NCBI GenBank assembly: GCA_902800715.1
Contig: CADCFN010000008.1
Span: 1 to 64,000, forward strand
DNA from: an uncultured Bacteroidales bacterium
GTDB taxonomy: Bacteria > Bacteroidota > Bacteroidia > Bacteroidales > Muribaculaceae
Direction of reading: 5' to 3'
DNA length: 64,000 nucleotides
Below are positions 15,907 through 24,641 of this stretch, piece by piece (the stretch's first letter is position 1; each line of letters begins with the position of its first letter). The notes beneath the pieces were generated by a model, which was given only the letters and a program-made list of their open reading frames with translations, was not told the origin of the DNA and ran no database searches. The position numbers and the translations under genes were made by a program.

Positions 15907-18864
15907 ATGAAGAAATGTAAAACAGGATTGTTGCATCGTACACTGATGGTGTGCGCTGCGCTGATGTTTGCCCTGGGCATTTCGGCACAGACCTTGACGG
16001 TCACTGGTCACATCGTGGATGAGACCGGTGAAGACCTGATTGGTGCCAGTGTCGCCGTCAAGGGTACAACAAACGGAAGCGTCACTGATTTCGATGGCCG
16101 ATTCACCATCGAGAACGCTCCCAGTAACGGAACCCTGGTGGTATCTTACATCGGTTTTGAGACCCAGGAAGTGGCTATCAATGGCCAAAGCCATCTTGAA
16201 ATCACCCTCAATGAGGAGCGTTCACAGCTTAATGAGGTAGTGGTTGTGGGCTACGGTTCACTGGCCAAGAAGGAAATTTCGAGTTCGGTTGTGCAAATCG
16301 ACAAGAAGCAGTTCAACCAGGGTGTTGCCAGTGATCCTCTGGCACTCGTGGCTGGTAAGGTGGCTGGTCTGAACGTGAGCACCGCTGCTGCTGCCAATCC
16401 CAACTCGATGACCGATTTCCAGGTGCGTGGTGCCGGTTCGCTCACCGCCTCCAATGGCCCGCTCATCGTTATTGACGGTATCGCTGGCGGTGACCTGCGT
16501 AACATTGCTACCCAGGACGTTGAGAGCATCACCGTTCTTAAGGATGCAGGTTCGGCCGCTATCTATGGTACCCGTGGTGCTAACGGTGTTATCCTCGTGA
16601 CCACCAAGAAGGGTGCTGGTGCCCCTGGTGTGACCACAGTAACCTATGACAGCTACATTGCTGCCAACTTTGCAAAGCCCAAGCCCCGCATCTTGACGAC
16701 CGATGAATTCCGTCGTTCACGTCGTGGCCAGGACTATGGCGGTGACACCAACTGGTGGGATGAGATTACCCGCCCCATGAGCTACAACCTCAACCAGTAC
16801 CTGTCGATTGACAGTTCGACCAAGAACGGCTATTTTGGCGCCTCGATTAACTACAAGCGCGGTAACGGTCTCGACATCGTGTCGGGCCGCGAGGAGTATG
16901 GCGCCCGCTTCGTTGGTGAACAGCGTGTGCTGGACAATTTCCTGCAGTTCAACGCATCGCTCTCGGGCCGCAAGGTGCATGAGAAATGGGGTAACGACGG
17001 CTTGTTTGACACAGCGCTGACGATGAACCCCACCATCCCCGTGTTTAACGAGGACGATACCTATTACCAGCCCAATAGTCCCACCGACATCCACAATCCG
17101 GTGAATGACTTGAAGAATAACGTGAGCAACGGTGACCGCGTTTATCTGCTGGGTAATGGTGACGTTAAGGTCAACCTGATCCAGACTGATAAGCACTACC
17201 TCAACACCTCGTTGAGCTACGCTTTGCAATACAATGACCTGAAGTCCAACTTCTACACTCCCAGCACATCGAGCGAAAGCTACTGGAACGGTTATGCTGG
17301 CCGTGCTAACATCAACTACCAGAAGTGGTGGACTAACCGACTGGAGTGGCTGGGCAACTACACCCTGACGCTCGACGACCATCAGCTGAAGGCTGTTGTG
17401 GGCTACTCTTGGGAGCGCACCCGCTGGGAGAAGAGCGGAAACGAGAACATGGGCTTTGTGTATGACAGCATGAGTTACCATGGTATCGCCAACGGTACTT
17501 ACCTGCGCGACGGCAAGGCCAACATGTGGGCTGGCTCGTCGGAATCTACCCTGATCGGTTTCTTTGGCCGTTTGAACTATAATTATAAGGATATGTTGTT
17601 TGCTGCCGTTTCGATGCGTCATGAGGGCAGCACCAAATTTGGTGCCAATAAGAAGTGGGGTAACTTCCCCTCGGCATCATTGGCTTGGGAAATTATCCGC
17701 ACTCCCTTTGCCGAAGGTCTTTCCCGTACCTTCCAGAGCCTGAAGCCCCGTATCTCCTACGGTGTGACTGGCCGCAGTGACTTCAACGCTTACCAGTCTC
17801 TCTCGACCTACAGCGGTTATGGTGCTTACTATATGGACGGCGAGTGGATTAACGGCTATGCCCCCTCGGTGAACGCCAACCCTGACCTGGCATGGGAGAA
17901 ATCGACTGCCTTTAACGTGGGCGTTGACTTTGTGGCATTTGACAGCCGCCTGCGCGGAAGTGTCGAGTACTACGACCGCCGCAGCCAAGACCTGCTTTAC
18001 AACTACACCGCTCCGCAGCCCCCGTTCATCTACAACTCGATTCTCGTGAACGTGGGAACCACCAAGAATACAGGTGTCGAGGTTGTGCTTGACTATGATG
18101 TGCTCACCAAGGGCGCCTTCAAGTGGACCACTGGCATCAACTGGAGCACTGGCAAGACCAAGCTCACCAAGCTCTCGAGCGACGTCTATCAGATGAGTTA
18201 TCTGGACCTGTACCGCAAGCCTGGCGTGGGAACGAGCGAGTACTTCTTCCGTGTGGCAGAAGGCGGTCTCATCGGCCAGTATTACGGCTTTGAACATGCG
18301 GGTCTCGACGAGCATGGCCTGTTCATGGTCTATGACAACGACGGTAATGCTGTTCCCGCTGCCCAAGCCGATCCCTCATGGAAGCGCAACATCGGTAACG
18401 GTGCACCCAAGCATTTCCTCTCGTGGACCAACTCGTTCACTTGGCATAATTGGGACCTGAGCACGTTGATGCGTGGCGCCTTTGGCTATAAGATCTTCAA
18501 CATGCGCCGTTACGGCATGGGTCTTAAGGGTTGCGGTACCGACAATGTATTGGCCAGCGCTTATACCGACTATGCTGACGTCAATGCAGGCGGTAGTATC
18601 ATTTCGAGCTACTTCCTTGAGAAGGGTGATTACTTCAAGCTCGACAATGTGACCCTGGGTTACACCTTCATGCCCAAGACACGCAACCTGTTGGAGAGCC
18701 TGCGCGTCTATGTGTCGGCAAAGAACCTGTTCACCCTCACGGGCTACAAGGGCAACGATCCCTCGATTGTCACTTCAACCGGCATCACTCCCGGTATTGA
18801 CTCTAACAGTGCCTATCCTCAGGCCTTCCAGTTCACACTGGGCGTAACCGTACGTTTCCACTAA
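15907..18864 (+). CDS. susC: SusC-like TonB-dependent outer-membrane transporter (starch locus)
   Basis: A 985-residue protein with signal peptide (to about 28), a carboxypeptidase-regulatory-like domain (LTVTGHIVDETGEDLIGASV), a plug with the family motif DAGSAAIYGTRGANGVILVT, and a long beta-barrel ending in an aromatic/histidine residue (TVRFH). It imports malto-oligosaccharides across the outer membrane using TonB energy, capped by the SusD protein encoded 15 bp downstream. The start is the ATG at 15907; an upstream in-frame TTG at 15901 is less likely. It has no STN domain, unlike the SusC at 40725, which fits control by SusR and not by a sigma/anti-sigma pair. Confidence 0.95.
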   Translation: MKKCKTGLLHRTLMVCAALMFALGISAQTLTVTGHIVDETGEDLIGASVAVKGTTNGSVTDFDGRFTIENAPSNGTLVVSYIGFETQEVAINGQSHLEITLNEERSQLNEVVVVGYGSLAKKEISSSVVQIDKKQFNQGVASDPLALVAGKVAGLNVSTAAAANPNSMTDFQVRGAGSLTASNGPLIVIDGIAGGDLRNIATQDVESITVLKDAGSAAIYGTRGANGVILVTTKKGAGAPGVTTVTYDSYIAANFAKPKPRILTTDEFRRSRRGQDYGGDTNWWDEITRPMSYNLNQYLSIDSSTKNGYFGASINYKRGNGLDIVSGREEYGARFVGEQRVLDNFLQFNASLSGRKVHEKWGNDGLFDTALTMNPTIPVFNEDDTYYQPNSPTDIHNPVNDLKNNVSNGDRVYLLGNGDVKVNLIQTDKHYLNTSLSYALQYNDLKSNFYTPSTSSESYWNGYAGRANINYQKWWTNRLEWLGNYTLTLDDHQLKAVVGYSWERTRWEKSGNENMGFVYDSMSYHGIANGTYLRDGKANMWAGSSESTLIGFFGRLNYNYKDMLFAAVSMRHEGSTKFGANKKWGNFPSASLAWEIIRTPFAEGLSRTFQSLKPRISYGVTGRSDFNAYQSLSTYSGYGAYYMDGEWINGYAPSVNANPDLAWEKSTAFNVGVDFVAFDSRLRGSVEYYDRRSQDLLYNYTAPQPPFIYNSILVNVGTTKNTGVEVVLDYDVLTKGAFKWTTGINWSTGKTKLTKLSSDVYQMSYLDLYRKPGVGTSEYFFRVAEGGLIGQYYGFEHAGLDEHGLFMVYDNDGNAVPAAQADPSWKRNIGNGAPKHFLSWTNSFTWHNWDLSTLMRGAFGYKIFNMRRYGMGLKGCGTDNVLASAYTDYADVNAGGSIISSYFLEKGDYFKLDNVTLGYTFMPKTRNLLESLRVYVSAKNLFTLTGYKGNDPSIVTSTGITPGIDSNSAYPQAFQFTLGVTVRFH

Positions 18865-18879
18865 TCAATAAACAGACAA

Positions 18880-20709
18880 ATGATTATGAAAGATTTCAAA
18901 TATATCATCTTAGCGATAGCAGTGAGCGTGTTGGGGCTCTCATCGTGTACCGACCTGGACGAGAAAGTCAATGACCGTATCGACGCCACTGTGTATTACC
19001 AGAACGAAGCCAGTGTCAAGGGTGCTGTTGCCGCCATCTATAATCAGACGTCATCGACCCTCGCCGGCGAGAACTTCTTCCACTTGAGCGAGTATCCCTC
19101 CGACCAGCTTACCTGGCGCGTGTGGAACGGCGGCCAGTGGGGATGGGACGAGGCCATGAAGACGGTGCTCTCGTGGCACAACTGGAACAGTGAGTCCACC
19201 ATCATCCAGAACGCTTGGTCTGGCGCTTGGACAGCTGTAGGTCTTGCCAATCTGTTGCTGAACGACCTTGAGGGTCTGAATGCTGCAGACCTGGGTATGG
19301 ATCAAGTCAAACTCAACCGGTATGTGGCTGAGGTGCGCACTATCCGCGCTTGGAACTACTATTGCCTGTTTGAGCTCTGGGGTGGCGCGCTGCCCTTGAA
19401 CGTCAAGGCTGGTAGTGAGGTGCCCGGCACCGCAGATCCCGACTGGAACGTTTCATGTAAGAAAATCTATGACATTATCGCTACCGAGCTTGACGAGACC
19501 TACATGCAACTCGCCAAGGAGGATGGTAACCGTAGCACCGTCAATCGTGCCAACCAGGCCATGAACCGCCTGTTGAAGGCCCGTCTGCTGCTCAATGCCG
19601 AGGTCTTCATCAAGGAGGCCCATTATGATGAGTGCGAGGCTTTGTCCAAGCAGATCATCAATGGCGACTTTGGTTCATATCGTCTTGCCGACAATTATCG
19701 TGACCTGTACAGCATCGACAACGTGAAGTGCCCCGAGGTCATCTTTGCCCTCGCTGCTGAGGACGGTCAGGGTGCCGCCAACGCCATCAGTAACGTGCGC
19801 ACGATGGTGGGTATGTGGTACGGCTATGCCGACTATTTTGGTCAGTCCTACGACGGCATCGGTGCCTGGAACTGCGTTTGCCTCGTGCCCAGCTACGACA
19901 ACTCGGGTACGGTATTGCCCACGGGTGGCACCGAAGGCGCCAAGTGCTTCCTGGAAGCTCCCTACAACGACAAGTTGGGTGCCCCTTACGAGCGCTTTGA
20001 TGACCGCGACATCCGCAAGCAGAATTATGTGTATAACGTGACGACCAAGACCCATGGTCCCGGTATGTTCCTCAAGGGCGTGATGCGTGCCAACTTCGGC
20101 ACCGGCGATGTCCTCAAGGCTGATGCAGACCGCGATGGCCAAGATCTGGTGTATGTTGATCAGGTGGGAACCTTCCTCAATCAGGGCCGTACCTTGGAGA
20201 CCGTCATGAGCCCCCGCTGGGGTGAGACCAACTCGGGCGTTCGCTTGGTGAAGTATCCCCTTTATCCCAACGATGATGCCGGTGGCTTCAAGTCGATTGA
20301 TGACGTTCAGTTCCGTCTGGCCGAGGCCTATTACAATGTTGCCGAGTGCGAGATGCGCAAGGGCAACAGTGGCGAGGCCAAGAACTATGTGGATGCCGTG
20401 CGCCAGCGCTATTTCACCGCTGCCAACCGTGCCGCTGCCCTCGCTGTTGCAGGTCCTGGCTTCACCAGCTTTGATATGGACTGGATGTTGAGTGAGTGGG
20501 GTAAGGAATACCTGGGCGAAGGCAACCGCCGCCGCACCGACCTGCGCCGCTTCAATAAGTTTACCCAAGGCACCTGGTGGTTCTGGGGCCGTGCTACCGA
20601 GGCTGGCATCGACCTGCCTGCCACACGTAGTGAGAAATACGAGTGGTACCCTCTGCCTCAGTCGGCATTGACGGTTAATCCCGGTCTTATCCAGAATCCC
20701 AAATATTAA
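18880..20709 (+). CDS. susD: SusD-like starch-binding outer-membrane lipoprotein
   Basis: A 609-residue RagB/SusD family protein. The lipobox LGLSSC anchors it to the outer membrane. The N-terminal TPR-like helices and the C-terminal sequence ending LPQSALTVNPGLIQNPKY (minus a few residues) are typical of SusD. It forms the lid of the SusC channel and binds glucan helices. Two ATGs (18880, 18886) are both plausible starts. It is the third gene of the susC operon; the next gene starts 32 bp downstream. Confidence 0.94.
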   Translation: MIMKDFKYIILAIAVSVLGLSSCTDLDEKVNDRIDATVYYQNEASVKGAVAAIYNQTSSTLAGENFFHLSEYPSDQLTWRVWNGGQWGWDEAMKTVLSWHNWNSESTIIQNAWSGAWTAVGLANLLLNDLEGLNAADLGMDQVKLNRYVAEVRTIRAWNYYCLFELWGGALPLNVKAGSEVPGTADPDWNVSCKKIYDIIATELDETYMQLAKEDGNRSTVNRANQAMNRLLKARLLLNAEVFIKEAHYDECEALSKQIINGDFGSYRLADNYRDLYSIDNVKCPEVIFALAAEDGQGAANAISNVRTMVGMWYGYADYFGQSYDGIGAWNCVCLVPSYDNSGTVLPTGGTEGAKCFLEAPYNDKLGAPYERFDDRDIRKQNYVYNVTTKTHGPGMFLKGVMRANFGTGDVLKADADRDGQDLVYVDQVGTFLNQGRTLETVMSPRWGETNSGVRLVKYPLYPNDDAGGFKSIDDVQFRLAEAYYNVAECEMRKGNSGEAKNYVDAVRQRYFTAANRAAALAVAGPGFTSFDMDWMLSEWGKEYLGEGNRRRTDLRRFNKFTQGTWWFWGRATEAGIDLPATRSEKYEWYPLPQSALTVNPGLIQNPKY

Positions 20710-20741
20710 TTGTTATCACACCGTAATAATAAGACATAGAT

Positions 20742-22154
20742 ATGAAAACAAGGAATATATACAGTCTGATAGTGGCACTGCTGGCCGTCATGAGCGTGAT
20801 GACCAGTTGCTCCAAGGATGAGGACATCATCTTTGACCACGAGCGCCAACAGTTTGAGACGCGCGCCGACCGCATCCTGCTTGAGTTTATTGCCCCCTAT
20901 GGCACGGCAGTGGATGAGGAAATCTACATCATGGGCGCCTTCAATGGCGACAGCGCTTCGATGGGAAAGGAGCAGTGGAAACTCATGAAGGCTCCAGGCA
21001 GCGATATCAAGTGGGGTATCTACTTGGACCCCTCTACCTTTGAATCGGGCAAGACGCTTGCCGACGGTTTCCGCTTCTACAGCGCAACCCAGGGCACTGA
21101 ATTCACCGTGAAGGGTGAAATGGCCAACCACACCGACAATCCTGGAGTAGGCACCTTCACCAACGTGTGGGGTGAGCGCTGGGAGAGCTATTACTGGAGT
21201 GGTGACGGTCCCGAGATTGAGCATGACGGCTTTGTAGTCTATGTGCTCGACGAGACGGGCTGGAACAATCTGAACCTATACATGTGGGGCGATGTGAACG
21301 ACCTGAATGGTGGTTGGCCTGGCATGACGCCTACTGGCAAGCAGACGATTGCTGGCACCGAGTTCACCTACTTCGACATGGGCGAGGCCAACACCGGCTT
21401 GAACGAGAACCTCATCTTCAACAACGGTGAGGGTAGCCAGTTGGCCGACTTCAACTTCACCATCGACCGCGACATCTACCTGCGTGTCACCACGAGCGGT
21501 GTCGAGGAAATGGATGAACCCGTGGCTGTGGAGCACGACGGCTATGCGCTGTTCGTACTCAATGAGTCGAGCCAGACCGACCTTGCCCTCTATGCCTGGG
21601 GTGACGCTGAAGCATTTGGTGGATGGCCGGGCATGGCTCCCACGGGCACACAGACCATCAACGGACTGGAGTACACCTACTTTGATTTGGGTGAGGCTAA
21701 CACTGGTCTCAGCCTCCACCTGATTCCGAACAACAATAACAATGGCGTACAATGGGAAGGTGACGACCTATTCTTCACCATCGACCACGATATCTACGTC
21801 CGCATCTTCGACGGTGGCTACGAAGTCATCAGCAAGGACTATCAGGGCGGTGGAATTACTCCTGAACCTCAGCTGCATTACATCTACATCGACAACCAGA
21901 CGGGTTGGGATGCCATCACACTGTATGCCTGGGGCGACAAGGAGTTCTTCGGCGGCTGGCCTGGCGCTGCGCCCACGGGCAACAAGACCGTAGACGGCGT
22001 GGACTACCTCTATTGGGAGTTCACCAGCGCTGGCGAGACCGAGCACCTCATCTTCAACAACAGCGGTGCCGGCGTGCAGGCGCCCGACTTTGACGTCGTC
22101 CTGGACCGTGACTACTACCTCACGGTGACGGCCGATGGCGTGACACCCAAGTAA
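20742..22154 (+). CDS. SusE/SusF-like surface lipoprotein with three starch-binding modules
   Basis: A 470-residue lipoprotein (lipobox VMTSC). An N-terminal domain (about 30-155) is followed by three tandem modules starting near residues 160, 263 and 376. Each has the pattern LYxWGD-x-GGWPG-x-PTG and a later LIFNN or LIPNN turn, a CBM26-like starch-binding fold. The same type of module is fused to the amylase at 12062. Position after SusD and before the operon terminator gives it the role of SusE/SusF: holding starch at the cell surface. The triple repeat of one module type differs from the mixed domains of classic SusE/SusF. Confidence 0.88.
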   Translation: MKTRNIYSLIVALLAVMSVMTSCSKDEDIIFDHERQQFETRADRILLEFIAPYGTAVDEEIYIMGAFNGDSASMGKEQWKLMKAPGSDIKWGIYLDPSTFESGKTLADGFRFYSATQGTEFTVKGEMANHTDNPGVGTFTNVWGERWESYYWSGDGPEIEHDGFVVYVLDETGWNNLNLYMWGDVNDLNGGWPGMTPTGKQTIAGTEFTYFDMGEANTGLNENLIFNNGEGSQLADFNFTIDRDIYLRVTTSGVEEMDEPVAVEHDGYALFVLNESSQTDLALYAWGDAEAFGGWPGMAPTGTQTINGLEYTYFDLGEANTGLSLHLIPNNNNNGVQWEGDDLFFTIDHDIYVRIFDGGYEVISKDYQGGGITPEPQLHYIYIDNQTGWDAITLYAWGDKEFFGGWPGAAPTGNKTVDGVDYLYWEFTSAGETEHLIFNNSGAGVQAPDFDVVLDRDYYLTVTADGVTPK

Positions 22155-22170
22155 ATCCTATTACCCCATG

Positions 22171-22212
22171 TCAGGGCAGAGCGTTTTGCCTGCTTCACTT
22201 GTTCTGCCCTGA
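22171..22212 (+). terminator. Terminator of the susC-susD-susE operon
   Basis: A 10-bp perfect stem (TCAGGGCAGA / TCTGCCCTGA) with a 22-nt loop, 17 bp after the stop codon. It has no long T run. Confidence 0.65.
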
Positions 22213-22222
22213 TTAATACTTG

Positions 22223-22325
22223 AATGGGGCTGTGTCATCATTGATTTCGACGAGCTGACGGTTAATGTCTCAAAGTTAAATCGCACTAAGCGAAATTCTT
22301 AATCCAACAATGACACATCCCCATT
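22223..22325. mobile_element. MITE-like element with 21-bp terminal inverted repeats
   Basis: The ends (22223-22243 and 22305-22325) match as inverted repeats at 19 of 21 positions. Inner segments ATTTCG and CGAAAT extend the symmetry. The GGGGCTGTGTCAT-type end resembles the ends of insertion sequences in Bacteroidetes (from memory). It is 103 bp long with no coding capacity, and T8 follows, so it can also act as a terminator. Confidence 0.5.
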
Positions 22326-22388
22326 TTTTTTATGAAAAAGACTTCAAGTTTATGGGCAAGGAGTGGCGCTAATCAGGAAAAAAAGCGC

Positions 22389-22396
22389 TATATTTG
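22389..22396 (+). promoter_or_regulatory. -7 box of the second GH97 gene
   Basis: TATATTTG fits TAnnTTTG. It lies inside the longest possible reading frame (ATG at 22363), which excludes that upstream start. No clear -33 box and no copy of the paired GATTTT boxes. Confidence 0.6.
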
Positions 22397-22420
22397 CATT
22401 TGTAAATATAAAATTAACAA

Positions 22421-22441
22421 ATGAAACTCAAAATTTTATGA
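22421..22441 (+). CDS. Possible 6-codon leader peptide coupled to the GH97 gene
   Basis: ATG, five sense codons (MKLKIL) and TGA. The stop overlaps the GH97 start codon in ATGA. It is the first ATG after the predicted transcription start. It could serve translational coupling, or it could be chance. Confidence 0.35.
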   Translation: MKLKIL

Positions 22442-24420
22442 GAAGAACACTTTTTTCAGCCTTGATATGCCTGTGTGTCAGTGTGTTGGCAATGGGTAAG
22501 GACGCGAAGGTGAGTTCGCCTGACGGTGCGTTGACCGTGACCGTGGGCGTTGACGGTGGTAAGGCCTGGTATCAGGTGATGCGTGGCGGTGAGACTGTCA
22601 TTGGCCGCTCGGCGCTGGGCCTGGTGCTCAAGGACGGTGACTTCAAGGACAATTTCAAGATGGGTAAGGTGACGCGTTCATCGCTCGACGAGACGTGGAG
22701 CCAGCCCTGGGGCGAGGACGCCCAGGTGCGCAACCACTACAACGAGATGAAGGTGACTCTGCAGGAGAAGGGCGGCCAGAAACGTCAGCTGGGTGTGGTG
22801 TTCCGCGCCTTTGACGACGGTGTGGCCTTCCGCTACGAGTTCCCTCGCCAGCGCGGCCTTCAAGACTTCGTGATTATGGACGAGGCGACCGAGTTTGCCC
22901 TGACCACCGATGCCCAAGCGTGGTCGATTCCCGCGCTGACGGCCTACTACGAAGGCATCTATACCCGTGAGCCGCTGAGCAAAAAGGGAAAGATGTCGGG
23001 TCCCGTGGCGCTGGAAGTGAATGACTCGCTCTACATGGCTATTATGGACGCCAATCTAACCGATTATTCGACGATGAATTTCGCGCCTAACGGCACGACG
23101 CTCACCGCCGACCTCGTGCCCTGGAAGAATGGTGATAAAGTGAGGGTGGGGGACACACGTGTCTCGCCGTGGCGTGCCATTATCATTGGTCGCAAGGCTG
23201 CTGACATCCTGCTCTCGCGCATGGCGTTGAACCTCAACGACCCGTGCAAGATTGAAGACACGTCATGGCTGAAGCCCACCAAGTATGTGGGCATCTGGTG
23301 GGCGTTGCAGAAGCAGCGCTGGACCTGGTCCCAGGGCGAGAAACACGGTGCCACGACCGAGAATACCAAGCGTTACATCGACTTTGCTGCAAAGCATGGC
23401 TTGGGTGGCGTATTGGTCGAGGGTTGGAACTACGGCTGGGACACCGACTGGACCAAGCACGGTGACGGCTTCTCGTTTACCAAGGCTTATCCCGACTATG
23501 ACCTGAAGGGCCTGTGCCACTATGCTGCCGAGCGTGGCGTGCGCATCATCGCCCACAACGAGACGGGTGGCGCTGCCCAGAACTACGAGAACCAGCTTGA
23601 GGACGCTTACCGCCTCTATGAGTCGCTGGGCATCAACACGGTCAAGACGGGCTATGTCAATTCTCATTTCTACAATGGTGAGCTGCAGCACTCGCAGTGG
23701 GGTGTGCAGCACTTCCGCAAGGTCATCGAGACCGCTGCCCGCTATCATCTGATGATTGTCAACCACGAGGGCGCCATGCCCAGTGGCATCCAGCGCACGT
23801 GGCCCAACCTGATTGCTACCGAGAGTATGCGTGGCCAGGAATACAACGCCTTTGACCGCAGGGGCGGCAACCCGCCTTACCACGAGTGCATCCTGCCGTT
23901 CACGCGCGGCTTGGGCGGCCCGATGGACTTCACGCCCGGCATCTTTGAGTACCGCAACGACGCGGTGCCCGGCACGCGTCCACAGAACACGCTGGCGCAT
24001 CAGTTGGCCGAGTATATCGTGATTTACAGCCCGGGTCACATGGCTGCCGACGAGATTGAGAACTATGAGCATCAGCCTGCCTTCAAGTTCATCGAGGAAG
24101 TGCCCACCAACTGGGAGCGTACGCTCGTGCCGCACGCTGCAATGGGTAAATTTGTGACCTATGCCCGTCAGGAGCGCGGTACCGACAACTGGTATGTGGG
24201 CAGTGTGACCGACGGTGAGGCACGCGACCTGGAGCTGGCGCTGGATTTCTTGTGCGACGGCAAATATCAGGCGATTATCTATGAGGATGGTCCTGATGCC
24301 GACTACCGCACTAATCCTTATCCGATGACGATTCGTCGCCTTGATGTGGACCGCACGACGGTGCTGCACCTGCATCTGGCACCTGGCGGCGGCTGCGCTA
24401 TTCAGTTACTCGCAGATTAA
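22438..24420 (+). CDS. susB: Secreted GH97 alpha-glucosidase, inverting (SusB) type, starch locus
   Basis: A 660-residue protein with signal peptide (LFSALICLCVSVLAMG). It has the N-terminal beta-sandwich and central barrel of GH97. Acids at residues 375 (AHNET), 444 (VNHEG), 462 (ATESM) and 468 (GQEY) keep the exact 69/18/6 spacing of the SusB residues E439, E508, E526 and E532, so it is the inverting type. It would convert malto-oligosaccharides to glucose in the periplasm. I chose the ATG at 22438, followed by a clean signal peptide. The gene has its own promoter after the operon terminator and a MITE-like element, so it may not follow susC expression exactly. It is about 100 residues shorter than the paralogue at 3735. 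Confidence 0.93.
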   Translation: MRRTLFSALICLCVSVLAMGKDAKVSSPDGALTVTVGVDGGKAWYQVMRGGETVIGRSALGLVLKDGDFKDNFKMGKVTRSSLDETWSQPWGEDAQVRNHYNEMKVTLQEKGGQKRQLGVVFRAFDDGVAFRYEFPRQRGLQDFVIMDEATEFALTTDAQAWSIPALTAYYEGIYTREPLSKKGKMSGPVALEVNDSLYMAIMDANLTDYSTMNFAPNGTTLTADLVPWKNGDKVRVGDTRVSPWRAIIIGRKAADILLSRMALNLNDPCKIEDTSWLKPTKYVGIWWALQKQRWTWSQGEKHGATTENTKRYIDFAAKHGLGGVLVEGWNYGWDTDWTKHGDGFSFTKAYPDYDLKGLCHYAAERGVRIIAHNETGGAAQNYENQLEDAYRLYESLGINTVKTGYVNSHFYNGELQHSQWGVQHFRKVIETAARYHLMIVNHEGAMPSGIQRTWPNLIATESMRGQEYNAFDRRGGNPPYHECILPFTRGLGGPMDFTPGIFEYRNDAVPGTRPQNTLAHQLAEYIVIYSPGHMAADEIENYEHQPAFKFIEEVPTNWERTLVPHAAMGKFVTYARQERGTDNWYVGSVTDGEARDLELALDFLCDGKYQAIIYEDGPDADYRTNPYPMTIRRLDVDRTTVLHLHLAPGGGCAIQLLAD

Positions 24421-24436
24421 TGCTCGCTGCGCTCGC

Positions 24437-24464
24437 AGTTTAGAGTTTAGTGTTTAGAGTTTAG
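24437..24464 (+). repeat. AGTTNNN heptad tract (4 units)
   Basis: AGTTTAG, AGTTTAG, TGTTTAG, AGTTTAG, in phase, just after the GH97 stop codon. Confidence 0.7.
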
Positions 24465-24510
24465 AGGGGCATCCGCATCCCTTTGCCTCATGCCCTCATG
24501 CATCGCTTTG

Positions 24511-24538
24511 CCTCACGCTAAGGCGCTAAGGCGCGAAG
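24511..24538 (+). repeat. Dispersed 28-bp CGCTAAG element
   Basis: Starts CCTCACGCTAAG and continues with GCGCTAAG and GCGCGAAG units. It matches the inverted copy at 59892-59919 at 27 of 28 positions and is related to two copies at 51571-51645. Confidence 0.8.
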
Positions 24539-24584
24539 TTTTTTGGAGGACTGCGTATTTCATTTAATAAGTCTGACAAGTAAT

Positions 24585-24616
24585 AAAGCAGGCGGCCTGG
24601 TTGGGTCGCCTGCTTT
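24585..24616. terminator. Bidirectional terminator between convergent genes
   Basis: Perfect 10-bp stem AAAGCAGGCG / CGCCTGCTTT with a 12-nt loop, with A-rich and T-rich flanks on both sides. It serves the GH97 gene (plus) and the 1469-residue protein gene (minus). Confidence 0.85.
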
Positions 24617-24641
24617 ACTTATTGGGGGTGACAGCTATTGG

